Of a stretch of DNA of 50,381 bases, positions 43,575 through 50,381 are shown piece by piece; position 1 is the stretch's first letter; each line of letters begins with the position of its first letter. The stretch comes from Dysgonamonadaceae bacterium (GTDB lineage Bacteria > Bacteroidota > Bacteroidia > Bacteroidales > Azobacteroidaceae), in NCBI GenBank assembly GCA_031275735.1, contig JAISOJ010000003.1:1-50381 (forward strand), read 5' to 3'. The position numbers and the translations under genes are program-made. A model generated the notes under the pieces. The model did no database searches. It saw only the letters and a list, made by a program, of their open reading frames with translations, and was not told the origin of the DNA.

Positions 43575-45980
43575 CTACTTTATTCTTCCCCTAATATGCT
43601 GATTAACAGGTATTACGCAGGAACTGATCCATATCTCTTTCTCGCTACTTACTGTCGTCGTTGAAGGGCATGCTATGCTTGACGTTAACATGCAGGAAAT
43701 TTTCGACTTGCCTTGATGCTGGTTCAGATTAGTAAGCTTATAACTATTTGTGATTCCTCCTACGGCAGAACCGTTTAAATTCCAGACATACGACGGAGCG
43801 GCGCCGCCATTGGTTGGAAGCGCAGTAAACACAATAGCCGTTGTATCGCCTTCGCAGATTATAAAATTCGGTTGCGCCGTAATGTCCACGGCGGGCGCAA
43901 GCCTCGGATTGACCGTTATCGTAAACCGTATACTGTCGCCCTTGTCATGGGGAATTACCGTGACTGTTCCGGAAATTGCTCCACTCGTGGCATTGGCAGC
44001 CGTAAAGGAAATGTTTCCGCTTCCGCCAGCTCCCAGTCCGATAGCGGTATTCGTGTTGGTCCACGTACACTGGCTCGCTACAATGTCGCTTCCTGTAAAA
44101 TTAACGGTAACGGTATCGCCCGGACAGGCGGGAGAAACGGAGGGTTGCGTCAGAACGGGAACTTTGGCGGAAGTGACTACCGTTTTGGTCGCGCCAACGC
44201 TTACATAACTGCTGTTGCTTCCACTCAAGCTGCCGATTGTCGTGGTATTGGCGGCGCCGGGTGCAGCCGTCGCCTTTGCCGTTACGTTGAAACGGATGCT
44301 ATCGCCGCCATCCGGAATAACAACGCTCGACGGAGCCGTGAAATCGGTCGTGTTGGTGTTGGAGAGATTGACTGTTAACGCGCCGTTGGCCTTTACACCG
44401 GCCGGCAGTTTTATCGTATAGCCGGTCGACTGTTCCCTGACAACGCTTACCGTATCGGCGGAAGTATAGTTTACCACCGACCTTAGGTTCAAAACGGCAG
44501 GCGCTATGCCGGCCGGATTTACGGTATAAATTAATCCGGAAAACTGCGAAGCCGCCATTGTCCAGCTGCCGTACTTGGCGGTCGAAACCGGTATTACCAG
44601 CTGGCCCGTCGTATTTATGGGTATGTTCGCTCCGCTGACCGAACAGGAAGTACTGCCGGCGCTTCCGGTATAGGTCCCGCCGGTGAAACCGGTGTGGGTA
44701 ACGGCCCCGCTTGCGGGCAGACCCGAAGGCATGGCTACGGTATAGCCTATGCCGGTAATTTGCGCCGTTCCCAGATTGGAAGCGTTTATTTTCAGACTGA
44801 CCGCCGTGCCGGCGGCAGCGTTCAGTATTTTGCGGTCGTTCCATGTCCAGTCCAGATTGGCATTGCTGGTAACATTCGAGGCAATAAAGGCGGAAGTATT
44901 TATAACCGTAATCTCTCCGGTGGGAATACTGTCGTAGGCAACGCCGATCCCATTATCAGTGGTACTATAATTAAATGTGTTGGCCACATTGTTTGTATTT
45001 AATAAAACCTGTCCATTATAGTTTCCTTTCAAATATTTCTGTGGACTTGCTACCGGACCATAATAAGCCGAATAGGCCCGGTCAAATTTCCTGCCGCCGT
45101 CGGCATAAAAACCGAACATGTCGTTTCCGTTTGCTGTTGTATTTATACATCCGATAAAATTCACGGTTTCCAGTTCGGCCTGCGTCAATGTATAAGTACC
45201 GCCGCTGTTGTTCAGGGACATTCCGTTCCTTACAATATCGGGAATTGTAATGGCTTTGGCATTGTCGTCTGCATTTACGTAAGTGTCAACTGCATAAGAG
45301 TAGGAAATCATTGTTCCCGCCGGTATCTTCGATACGTCGATGGTTGCAGTAAATGCCAGGCGGTCTTCTGCCTTATTGTAATCCACTCTCCAGCGTACTT
45401 CAAACGGGTAGTTATTATATTTCCCGCTGTATTTTTTTTCTATATGCATGACTGTTCCGGTGGTAGCGGCCGAAACGTCGGAAGCCGTCAAGACAGTTCC
45501 GATACCGGAAATCGATTGGCCTCCACAAGCGCCGCCACATTCTCCGCTTTTATATATGGAAGTTCCTATCTTTAAAGAAAAAAGCACCGCATTTGTAGAA
45601 TAAATTTGCTTGACGATACCGCCCGATGCGTTTTTTTTGTACAGGTTGTAAACGCCGTTGGATTTCAACTGGAATACCATTTTATCGTTGCCGCCGTCCA
45701 AGGTATAAGCCGTATCGGCTTTTGCATCATAGACCACTGTTAAAGCAGGCAACAGAAACAGTAGAGGGGTAAACAAGTGACGAGTGACAAGTGACAAGTG
45801 ACGAGTGACGAGTGAACGAATAAACGAATTGAGATTGAGCCGGGTCGATTGGAGCAGGCCGAAGCTGACGCTTTCTCGCAATCGCGAATTGCGGGCTTGA
45901 CTGCAATCGCAAAGCAATAGGCTTGGTTTAATCCATTTATTTTCAATCTTTTGTTTGTTTATTGAAGATGAATGTTTCAT
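43575..45980 (-). CDS. Large secreted multi-domain (PKD-like) surface protein, possibly truncated
   Basis: An 801-residue exported protein I do not recognise as a whole. A hydrophobic L-F-T-P-L-L-F-L-L-P-A-L segment ending D-A-K-A-D (about 70-90 from this start) looks like the true signal peptide. An N-terminal beta domain follows, then repeated Gly/Ser/Thr-rich beta modules and two PKD/Ig-like modules with C-P-G-D-T-V-T-V and C-E-G-D-T-T-A. It ends C-V-I-P-V-N-Q-H-I-R-G-R-I-K, which in related proteins I would expect to continue, so the C-terminus may be lost. The DNA is visibly more GC-rich than its surroundings. The start is uncertain: 46016, 45980, or a TTG at 45776 just beyond the repeat. 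Confidence 0.65.
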   Translation of the reverse strand: MKHSSSINKQKIENKWIKPSLLLCDCSQARNSRLRESVSFGLLQSTRLNLNSFIRSLVTRHLSLVTRHLFTPLLFLLPALTVVYDAKADTAYTLDGGNDKMVFQLKSNGVYNLYKKNASGGIVKQIYSTNAVLFSLKIGTSIYKSGECGGACGGQSISGIGTVLTASDVSAATTGTVMHIEKKYSGKYNNYPFEVRWRVDYNKAEDRLAFTATIDVSKIPAGTMISYSYAVDTYVNADDNAKAITIPDIVRNGMSLNNSGGTYTLTQAELETVNFIGCINTTANGNDMFGFYADGGRKFDRAYSAYYGPVASPQKYLKGNYNGQVLLNTNNVANTFNYSTTDNGIGVAYDSIPTGEITVINTSAFIASNVTSNANLDWTWNDRKILNAAAGTAVSLKINASNLGTAQITGIGYTVAMPSGLPASGAVTHTGFTGGTYTGSAGSTSCSVSGANIPINTTGQLVIPVSTAKYGSWTMAASQFSGLIYTVNPAGIAPAVLNLRSVVNYTSADTVSVVREQSTGYTIKLPAGVKANGALTVNLSNTNTTDFTAPSSVVIPDGGDSIRFNVTAKATAAPGAANTTTIGSLSGSNSSYVSVGATKTVVTSAKVPVLTQPSVSPACPGDTVTVNFTGSDIVASQCTWTNTNTAIGLGAGGSGNISFTAANATSGAISGTVTVIPHDKGDSIRFTITVNPRLAPAVDITAQPNFIICEGDTTAIVFTALPTNGGAAPSYVWNLNGSAVGGITNSYKLTNLNQHQGKSKISCMLTSSIACPSTTTVSSEKEIWISSCVIPVNQHIRGRIK
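45775..45816. repeat. Heptanucleotide tandem repeat (RAGTGAC) in the 5' end of a secreted protein gene
   Basis: Six consecutive 7-base units: AAGTGAC, GAGTGAC, AAGTGAC, AAGTGAC, GAGTGAC, GAGTGAA. They lie within the 5' part of the secreted protein gene and give the repeated S-L-V-T-R-H-L wording. As 7 is not a multiple of 3, gain or loss of a unit would shift the frame ahead of the signal peptide. Confidence 0.85.
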
Positions 45981-46023
45981 AAGAAAATATTTTTTATATA
46001 ATTTGTTTGTATCCAATAGAAAA

Positions 46024-46053
46024 CTTTATTCATTCGGAAATTAATGAATAAAG
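46024..46053. repeat. Inverted repeat upstream of the secreted protein gene
   Basis: CTTTATTCATT (46024-46034) and AATGAATAAAG (46043-46053) form a perfect 11-base stem with an 8-base loop. It lies 44 bases upstream of the chosen start, so it may be an operator or leader hairpin. Confidence 0.45.
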
Positions 46054-46739
46054 ATAAAAAATCACATTCCTTCTCCGCTGTATCCCTGAACAGGAAAGAT
46101 TTGCATAAATAAAAAACAATTTTTTAAATTCCACATGAGGCTATTGTGTATATGTACAAATAATTAAGAATAGCAAATTTACTTGTCAAAAAATACACTT
46201 TTTGTTTACAAAAAAGTAACTTAAAAACCCTCTGACATGTTTGAAATTCGTAACTCATAAAATAAATCTTATAAAGTCAGACAAATTCCATGCGAGTGGT
46301 TCGAACGGGGAGCGAGCTTGCGTGAAAAAATAAATGCAATCATTTTCCGTCCATCCGGAGCATGAATAGTTGATAAAAGATGTTTGCTCCCATTGATTTG
46401 AAAAACTGATGAATAATCTTCTTGGCATTGGTTTATATAATTACATAATAAATAACACTCAAAAACGAAAATAGTTTTTAAGTGTTACAAAAAAAGTGAA
46501 TTCTATGCTTCAATGTGCATTATAATATTTTGATAATCAAATAAATTTGGATGGAAGCATTTATCCTGTCCGGACAGGCATCGCAATACGGTTTATCTGT
46601 GTATCTGGAAAATGAAAGAATTGATCCATGCAAAACCCATAAACGGGACTTATTACCTTAATTTTTAGGCATTGCTAATTAAATATAAGTAAGTACTCAT
46701 CGTAAATTAGTTTAAAATATTTTGTATCTTTGTCCTATC
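46054..46739. other. Long intergenic region without a gene
   Basis: About 690 bases with many stops in all frames and no protein-like frame. It holds a perfect 14-base palindrome CCTGTCCGGACAGG at 46565-46578 and a GC-richer patch around 46290-46325. It ends at a -7-like TATCTTTG (46725-46732) directly before the transposase remnant. I see no recognisable terminal inverted repeats for that element. Confidence 0.45.
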
Positions 46740-47215
46740 ATGGGACGAGTAAATAGACCAATTTTAAGTGCATTGGCTCGTAAAGAGTTGGAAACGTGCT
46801 TCAGGTAGGGCAAGCGTCACTGTTTTCGTATGCGTTGCCAAAGCATCTTGCTGAAAGCAGCCGGAGGTAAATCCGAAGAAGTCGGCTTGATCACCGGTAT
46901 GTGTGCCATCAGCGTCAATCATTGGGTTGACCGATATAAGAGTGAGGGTATTGCAGGTCTGCAAACCAAGCCCGGTCGTGGCCGCAAGCCGCTCTTATCA
47001 CAAGTTGAAGACAAAGAAGCTATCCTTTCCGCCATCAAAGCCAACCGGCAACGTATGCGCACAGCCAAAGCGCAATGGGAGGCCGAAAGCGGGGAAAAAG
47101 TAGGTGATACTACTTTTAAGGCTTTTTTAAAAACGCTGGCGGACGATATAATCGGATAAGACGTCGAGTGAAAGGTAAACCGATGCGGGAAAGACAATTT
47201 TCGTTTCATTTTACA
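46740..47215 (+). pseudogene. IS630-type transposase remnant
   Basis: The ATG at 46740 opens M-G-R-V-N-R-P-I-L-S-A-L-A-R-K-E-L-E and runs into an in-frame TAG at 46806-46808. The same frame then continues with a helix-turn-helix half: the C-F-R-M-R-C-Q-S-I-L-L-K-A segment, S-V-N-H-W-V-D-R-Y and P-G-R-G-R-K-P. This is the DNA-binding N-terminus of an IS630/Tc1-like transposase. After L-K-T-L-A-D a frameshift occurs: one frame stops at 47159, and another recovers R-R-R-V-K-G-K-P. The catalytic DDE domain of about 170 residues is absent. So it is doubly broken and cannot move by itself. Confidence 0.8.
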
Positions 47216-47406
47216 CACTGTTTAAAGATTTTTAATTGAACCAAATTACTCATTTCCTTTCAGAATCTTGTTGCGTAAAATATTGAAAATCATAGAATTA
47301 AAATCATAATAGTGAGACTTTTTTTGTGGAATCCGATTACCCACTAAATTGCCACTAAAAACTTGCTCAAAACCGCTGTTTTTTGCGCCGCTTTAAAAAG
47401 ACAAAA

Positions 47407-47433
47407 TCCTTGAAATCTGTTTAATTTCAAGGA
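47407..47433 (-). terminator. Hairpin terminator downstream of the tRNA
   Basis: TCCTTGAAAT (47407-47416) pairs with ATTTCAAGGA (47424-47433) around a 7-base loop. On the minus strand it is followed by TTTTGTCTTTTT, a usable T run, 28 bases beyond the tRNA 3' end. Confidence 0.7.
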
Positions 47434-47460
47434 CTTGCGCTGTTTTTCTTTTTACTTTCG

Positions 47461-47534
47461 TGGTCCCACTTGGGCTTGAACCAAGGACTCCCTGATTATG
47501 AGTCAGGTGCTCTGACCAACTGAGCTATGGGACC
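47461..47534 (-). tRNA. tRNA with CAT anticodon (Met elongator, or Ile2)
   Basis: A full cloverleaf on the minus strand: acceptor GGTCCCA pairs with TGGGACC, the D arm contains AGCTCAGTTGGTCAGAGC, the anticodon stem CCTGA/TCAGG holds loop CTCATAA with CAT, and T arm CTTGG/CCAAG holds TTCAAGC. The discriminator is A and CCA is not encoded. CAT can mean elongator methionine or, if C34 is lysidine-modified, isoleucine (ATA codon). Sequence alone does not settle which; I favour Met. Confidence 0.9.
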
Positions 47535-47738
47535 TGTCCGTTATCTTCTTAAAGCGAGTGCAAAGTTAGCATTAAATTTTCACATTACACACAAACGAAT
47601 AAAAATAACTTTTTTATGTGCTTAATCAATATTCAAATTTGTATGAAAATATCCTGTTTAGACTTGGGCAAAGGTAAGACATTTTATGCAATTTATGATG
47701 AAAAAGTGATTCTTTAACAATTTTCATATCAATTCACC

Positions 47739-48740
47739 TCAAGGCCTATATTTTGCTTTTTTTAATAATTCATTATAATCAATAACCTCCATCAATTCAA
47801 GCAAGGAGGTATGGGGATGATTTTTCATATAAGAACCAACAATCCGGAAGCCTAGCCATACACCCACACGTCCCGGCGCTTCTATGGGCAAAAAAGCAGT
47901 ATAAGGAGCCGGTCTTATGTAACGTTCGGCAATCCGATAATCGGGAGTAAACAAATGTTTATTTTCCAGAATCGAAGTCCAAATTTTAGTTTCATGGTTG
48001 ATACACCATCGATACTGTTCTTCACTGTAACCTACATATTCCCAGACTTTCCTTTCAGGGAGTAGAAGAGAAAGGATATATCTTAATTTTCCTTCATATA
48101 AAATTTTATCCAACAAAATTTCATCATTTCCTTTAAATGGAAAATTAGCCATCATGAAGCCTAGTAAATAGTCCGGAACTATCCGATCAGGAGTCATCAA
48201 TTGTCTTTGATATTCGTAGAAAAAGTCCTGGTACAAAGGATAATCCGCTCCCATATACTTGTCTGCGGAAAGAGATAAAATATTTTCGGAAACTACGATA
48301 TTTTGATTCAATCCGGAAACATGCATATAAACACGGGGCCGCTTCAAAGAAGGAAAATTCATCAACAGCGTTTCCATTCCATAAGCTAATTCTTTGTTTA
48401 CACTGGTAATATCCTTCATTTTTTCTTGTTCATCCTCATATAAGTTTCGAAGAGTAAGTTCGGCAAAATAATTTTTCAGTCGTTCTTTAAAGCCTGCCGA
48501 ATCGGATGCGCCGATATAAATCACATTCACACCTAATTGGTCTAAAAAAGGACGGTTGATTTCGTTAAAAACAGAAGAATCTTCCGAAAGGAGATAAGCA
48601 TATAAATCCGTATCAAAACGTTGTATTTGCCATTCTGCGATTTCTTCTCCATATACTTTTTTCCTTGAACATCCGGAGAAGTAAAAACTTATAATAAGAA
48701 ACAAAACAATCAACGATCTTTTTATGCCAATTTTTCTCAT
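47739..48740 (-). CDS. gldB: Gliding motility / type IX secretion-associated lipoprotein GldB
   Basis: A 333-residue lipoprotein, with a signal sequence and lipobox F-S-G-C giving Cys24 as the lipidated residue. The body matches GldB: I-Q-R-F-D-T-D-L-Y near residue 38, a middle with P-R-V-Y-M-H-V-S-G-L-N, and the C-terminal G-R-V-G-V-W-L-G-F-R-I-V-x-S-Y-M. GldB is needed for gliding in Flavobacterium and is kept in many non-gliding Bacteroidales. It fits with the type IX cargo remnant at 24126. A minus-strand -7 element is at 48764-48771. Confidence 0.85.
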   Translation of the reverse strand: MRKIGIKRSLIVLFLIISFYFSGCSRKKVYGEEIAEWQIQRFDTDLYAYLLSEDSSVFNEINRPFLDQLGVNVIYIGASDSAGFKERLKNYFAELTLRNLYEDEQEKMKDITSVNKELAYGMETLLMNFPSLKRPRVYMHVSGLNQNIVVSENILSLSADKYMGADYPLYQDFFYEYQRQLMTPDRIVPDYLLGFMMANFPFKGNDEILLDKILYEGKLRYILSLLLPERKVWEYVGYSEEQYRWCINHETKIWTSILENKHLFTPDYRIAERYIRPAPYTAFLPIEAPGRVGVWLGFRIVGSYMKNHPHTSLLELMEVIDYNELLKKAKYRP

Positions 48741-48763
48741 CAGAATTATATAATTTTAGAGTG

Positions 48764-48771
48764 CAAAAATA
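48764..48771 (-). promoter_or_regulatory. -7 promoter element for gldB
   Basis: TATTTTTG on the minus strand, 24 bases before the gldB start; a second copy overlaps at 48772-48779. Confidence 0.4.
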
Positions 48772-48784
48772 CAAAAATAAGCAG

Positions 48785-48792
48785 TATTTTTG
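48785..48792 (+). promoter_or_regulatory. -7 promoter element for dusB
   Basis: TATTTTTG on the plus strand, only eight bases before the dusB ATG. It implies a very short or absent leader. Confidence 0.4.
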
Positions 48793-48800
48793 CATAATCT

Positions 48801-49775
48801 ATGAAAATTGGTAATATTGCATTTGACAATTATCCTGTCTTTTTAGCTCCGATGGAAGACGTTACCGATCTTCCTTTTCGGTTGTTGTGTAAAGAATTTG
48901 GAGCCGATATGGTTTATACGGAATTTATTTCGAGCGATGCTTTGATTCGGCATGTAAATAAGACGAGAGCGAAGTTGGAGATAAAGAATGAAGAACGTCC
49001 GGTCGCCATACAAATTTATGGGAAAGAAGTAAAGTCTATGGTTGAAGCCGCCTGTATCTGCGAAGAAATTCAACCGGATATAATAGATTTGAATTTCGGC
49101 TGTCCGGTGAAAAAAGTAGCAGGAAAAGGCGGAGGCTCCGGTATGTTGCGGAATCCCGAATTAATGTTGGAAATTACTCGGAAAGTAGTTCGTGCAGTTA
49201 AAATTCCGATTACCGTAAAAACCCGCTTAGGATGGGACAGCGAAAATAAAATTATTGTCGAATTGGCTGAAAAATTGCAGGACTGCGGTATAGCGGCGAT
49301 TACTATTCACGGACGTACCCGGGCGCAAATGTATACAGGAGAAGCCGATTGGACCTTAATCGGTGAAGTGAAAAACAACCCTTGTATGCATATCCCGGTT
49401 ATTGGAAACGGCGATATTACCTCGCCTGAATTGTGTAAACAAGCTTTTGACTGCTACGGAGTAGACGCCGTTATGATTGGACGTGCCAGTATAGGCGCTC
49501 CTTGGATTTTTAAAGAAATGAAACATTACTTAAAGTATGGCGAAAAATCGACCAAAGAATCTTTTACTTATTATTTGTCTATTTTAAAAAGGCAAATCTT
49601 ACAAAATGTCGTCCGTTTGGACGAAAGACGGGGTATTTTGCATGGTCGACGCCATATTGCCGCAAGCCCTCTTTTCAAGGGAATCCCGGATTTTAAACCG
49701 GTTAAAATCGCTTTGTTAAAAGCGGATACAATTGATAAATTATTTGACATTATGGATGGTATTATTCGATTTTAA
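48801..49775 (+). CDS. dusB: tRNA-dihydrouridine synthase B
   Basis: FMN enzyme that reduces uridines in the tRNA D-loop. The 324-residue protein shows A-P-M-E-D-V-T-D near residue 16, N-F-G-C-P-V-K-K-V (catalytic Cys about 100, with the K-G-G-G-S-G loop after it), K-T-R-L-G-W and I-H-G-R-T-R-A-Q-M-Y-T-G. These are typical of the DusB/NifR3 branch. The start at 48801 is set by the -7 element and the conserved N-terminus. Confidence 0.92.
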   Translation: MKIGNIAFDNYPVFLAPMEDVTDLPFRLLCKEFGADMVYTEFISSDALIRHVNKTRAKLEIKNEERPVAIQIYGKEVKSMVEAACICEEIQPDIIDLNFGCPVKKVAGKGGGSGMLRNPELMLEITRKVVRAVKIPITVKTRLGWDSENKIIVELAEKLQDCGIAAITIHGRTRAQMYTGEADWTLIGEVKNNPCMHIPVIGNGDITSPELCKQAFDCYGVDAVMIGRASIGAPWIFKEMKHYLKYGEKSTKESFTYYLSILKRQILQNVVRLDERRGILHGRRHIAASPLFKGIPDFKPVKIALLKADTIDKLFDIMDGIIRF

Positions 49776-49826
49776 TATCTTTTTGTAATAAATATCTTTC
49801 TATTAACATTTTTTAGTCTAAAAAAA

Positions 49827-49857
49827 TTGGAATATTACGAAAAAAGTTTTACCTTTG
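49827..49857 (+). promoter_or_regulatory. Promoter of a likely short RNA
   Basis: TTG (49827-49829), 20 bases, then TACCTTTG (49850-49857). A start near 49864 would make a transcript of about 75 bases that ends at the hairpin 49911-49932. Confidence 0.55.
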
Positions 49858-49863
49858 TAACGT

Positions 49864-49938
49864 AGTTTTTTCATAATAGTATTAGATTTAAGGTTAACAA
49901 AGATTGGATTAGGGAATTCGTGAGAATTCCCTTTTTTT
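49864..49938 (+). ncRNA. Candidate small RNA or transcription attenuator
   Basis: A short transcript bounded by a promoter and a terminator, with no open reading frame of note. The inner part, with wording ATAGTATTAGATTTAAGG and TTAACAAAGATTGG, looks familiar to me from leaders or short RNAs elsewhere in Bacteroides, but I cannot name it. As an attenuator it would need a downstream gene, and only a broken one follows. Confidence 0.4.
49911..49938 (+). terminator. Intrinsic terminator of the short transcript
   Basis: AGGGAATTC and GAATTCCCT form a perfect 9-base stem with a GTGA loop, followed by seven T residues ending at 49938. Confidence 0.8.
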
Positions 49939-50003
49939 ATTCCCCCTTTCGGAGGACTTGACGGATATGAATTGCACTCAAAAATTGGATAAAGTTTTTG
50001 GAT

Positions 50004-50295
50004 GTAATTTATCAATATCCGGACGGTCTGGCTATCGGATTGGCAAATTGCCCAACTGTTTGAGGTTTATCAAGCCAGGATTAACAGTAATATCCGGTCA
50101 ATCCTTAAATCCGGCGTTTTGAGAGCCGAAGACGTTTTCTATTGTCATCATTATGAAAATGGTAACTGTGTGGATTTGTACAATCTTGAAATGATTACGG
50201 CTTTGGCATTTCGTATTCAATCGCCGAAAGCGGATTTATTTCGGAAGTGGCTGATGAAGCAGATTATATTAAGTCTAATAAATATTTTCAATTAG
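50004..50295 (+). pseudogene. Frameshifted fragment of a putative DNA-binding or antirepressor-like protein
   Basis: One frame reads V-I-Y-Q-Y-P-D-G (50004-50027). One base later another frame continues W-L-S-D-W-Q-I-A-Q-L-F-E-V-Y-Q-A-R-I-N, then I-R-S-I-L-K-S-G-V-L and M-I-T-A-L-A-F-R-I, to a stop at 50293-50295. Joined, it looks like the N-terminal helix-turn-helix of RhuM-like or phage-related proteins, but this is a loose resemblance. No start codon in frame and no promoter are seen. The remaining 86 bases of the window carry no supportable feature. Confidence 0.45.
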
Positions 50296-50381
50296 ATTGC
50301 AGACCGACATTATCTGTTGTCCGGAGGTATGCTCGTGCCATTCATGGAAGTCTATCAGGCGTTGCTCCATTGATTTCACCC

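Noticed and set aside
43750-45157. Several long plus-strand open frames opposite the large secreted protein gene
   Set aside because: They lack protein-like motifs and arise from the GC-rich antisense of a real gene whose signal peptide and PKD-like modules are clear.
45775-45816. Heptamer array as a CRISPR array
   Set aside because: Units are 7 bases, contiguous, without spacers, and no cas genes are present.
49818-50015. Minus-strand open frame of 65 codons
   Set aside because: It runs across the promoter and terminator of the short transcript and has no recognisable protein features.

Overview
This is chromosomal DNA of a member of the order Bacteroidales (phylum Bacteroidota). Evidence includes several matches to the Bacteroides-type promoter (TTTG, about 19-21 bases, TAnnTTTG), the gliding/type IX secretion lipoprotein GldB, a broken type IX secretion sorting domain, a Bacteroidales-style etfB-etfA-acyl-CoA dehydrogenase cluster, and the AT-rich intergenic regions and weak ribosome binding sites usual in this group. 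I cannot name a genus. Nearly every gene reads as intact chromosomal backbone. No plasmid, prophage or CRISPR array is visible.

Layout: (1) 1-7616 (+): inorganic pyrophosphatase, bifunctional NAD(P)H-hydrate repair enzyme, a DUF4831-type exported protein, then etfB, etfA and an acyl-CoA dehydrogenase. (2) 7772-12997 (-): an exported M16 zinc protease, recA, and a carboxynorspermidine synthase-like enzyme upstream of recA. (3) 13604-15261: dps (+) with a textbook promoter, and hemW (-). (4) 15376-24030: a two-component system (sensor kinase and sigma-54 activator, -) divergent from a four-gene tripartite ABC efflux operon (TolC, HlyD, MacB-like permease, ATPase, +). A sigma-54 -24/-12 promoter lies in front of the efflux operon, with an inverted repeat upstream that could be the activator site. 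(5) 24126-24696 (-): frameshifted remains of a type IX secretion cargo gene. (6) 24867-26419 (+): rbfA and a LolC/E-type permease. (7) 26586-32893: a carbohydrate cluster with a pectate-lyase-like beta-helix protein, a GH43-GH95 fusion enzyme and a second GH43 enzyme. (8) 33022-34469: trmB (-) and an unknown exported protein (+). (9) 34759-39129 (-): a four-gene unit of two Tat-exported DUF362 proteins, a membrane polyferredoxin with an internal twin-arginine motif and a DUF6599 protein. It looks like an uncharacterised envelope redox module. (10) 39328-41434 (-): a flotillin and its NfeD-like partner. (11) 41681-46740: a GT39-like glycosyltransferase (+) and a large GC-rich secreted protein (-) whose 5' end carries a heptanucleotide tandem repeat. 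(12) 46740-50381: IS630-type transposase remnant, a CAT-anticodon tRNA (-), gldB (-), dusB (+), a likely short RNA with its own promoter and terminator, and a broken gene fragment at the edge.

The main leads are the DUF362/polyferredoxin operon, the self-contained sigma-54 efflux regulon, the GH43-GH95 fusion, and heptanucleotide repeat arrays at the 5' ends of three genes. All assignments come from reading the sequence and remembered family motifs; no database search was run.
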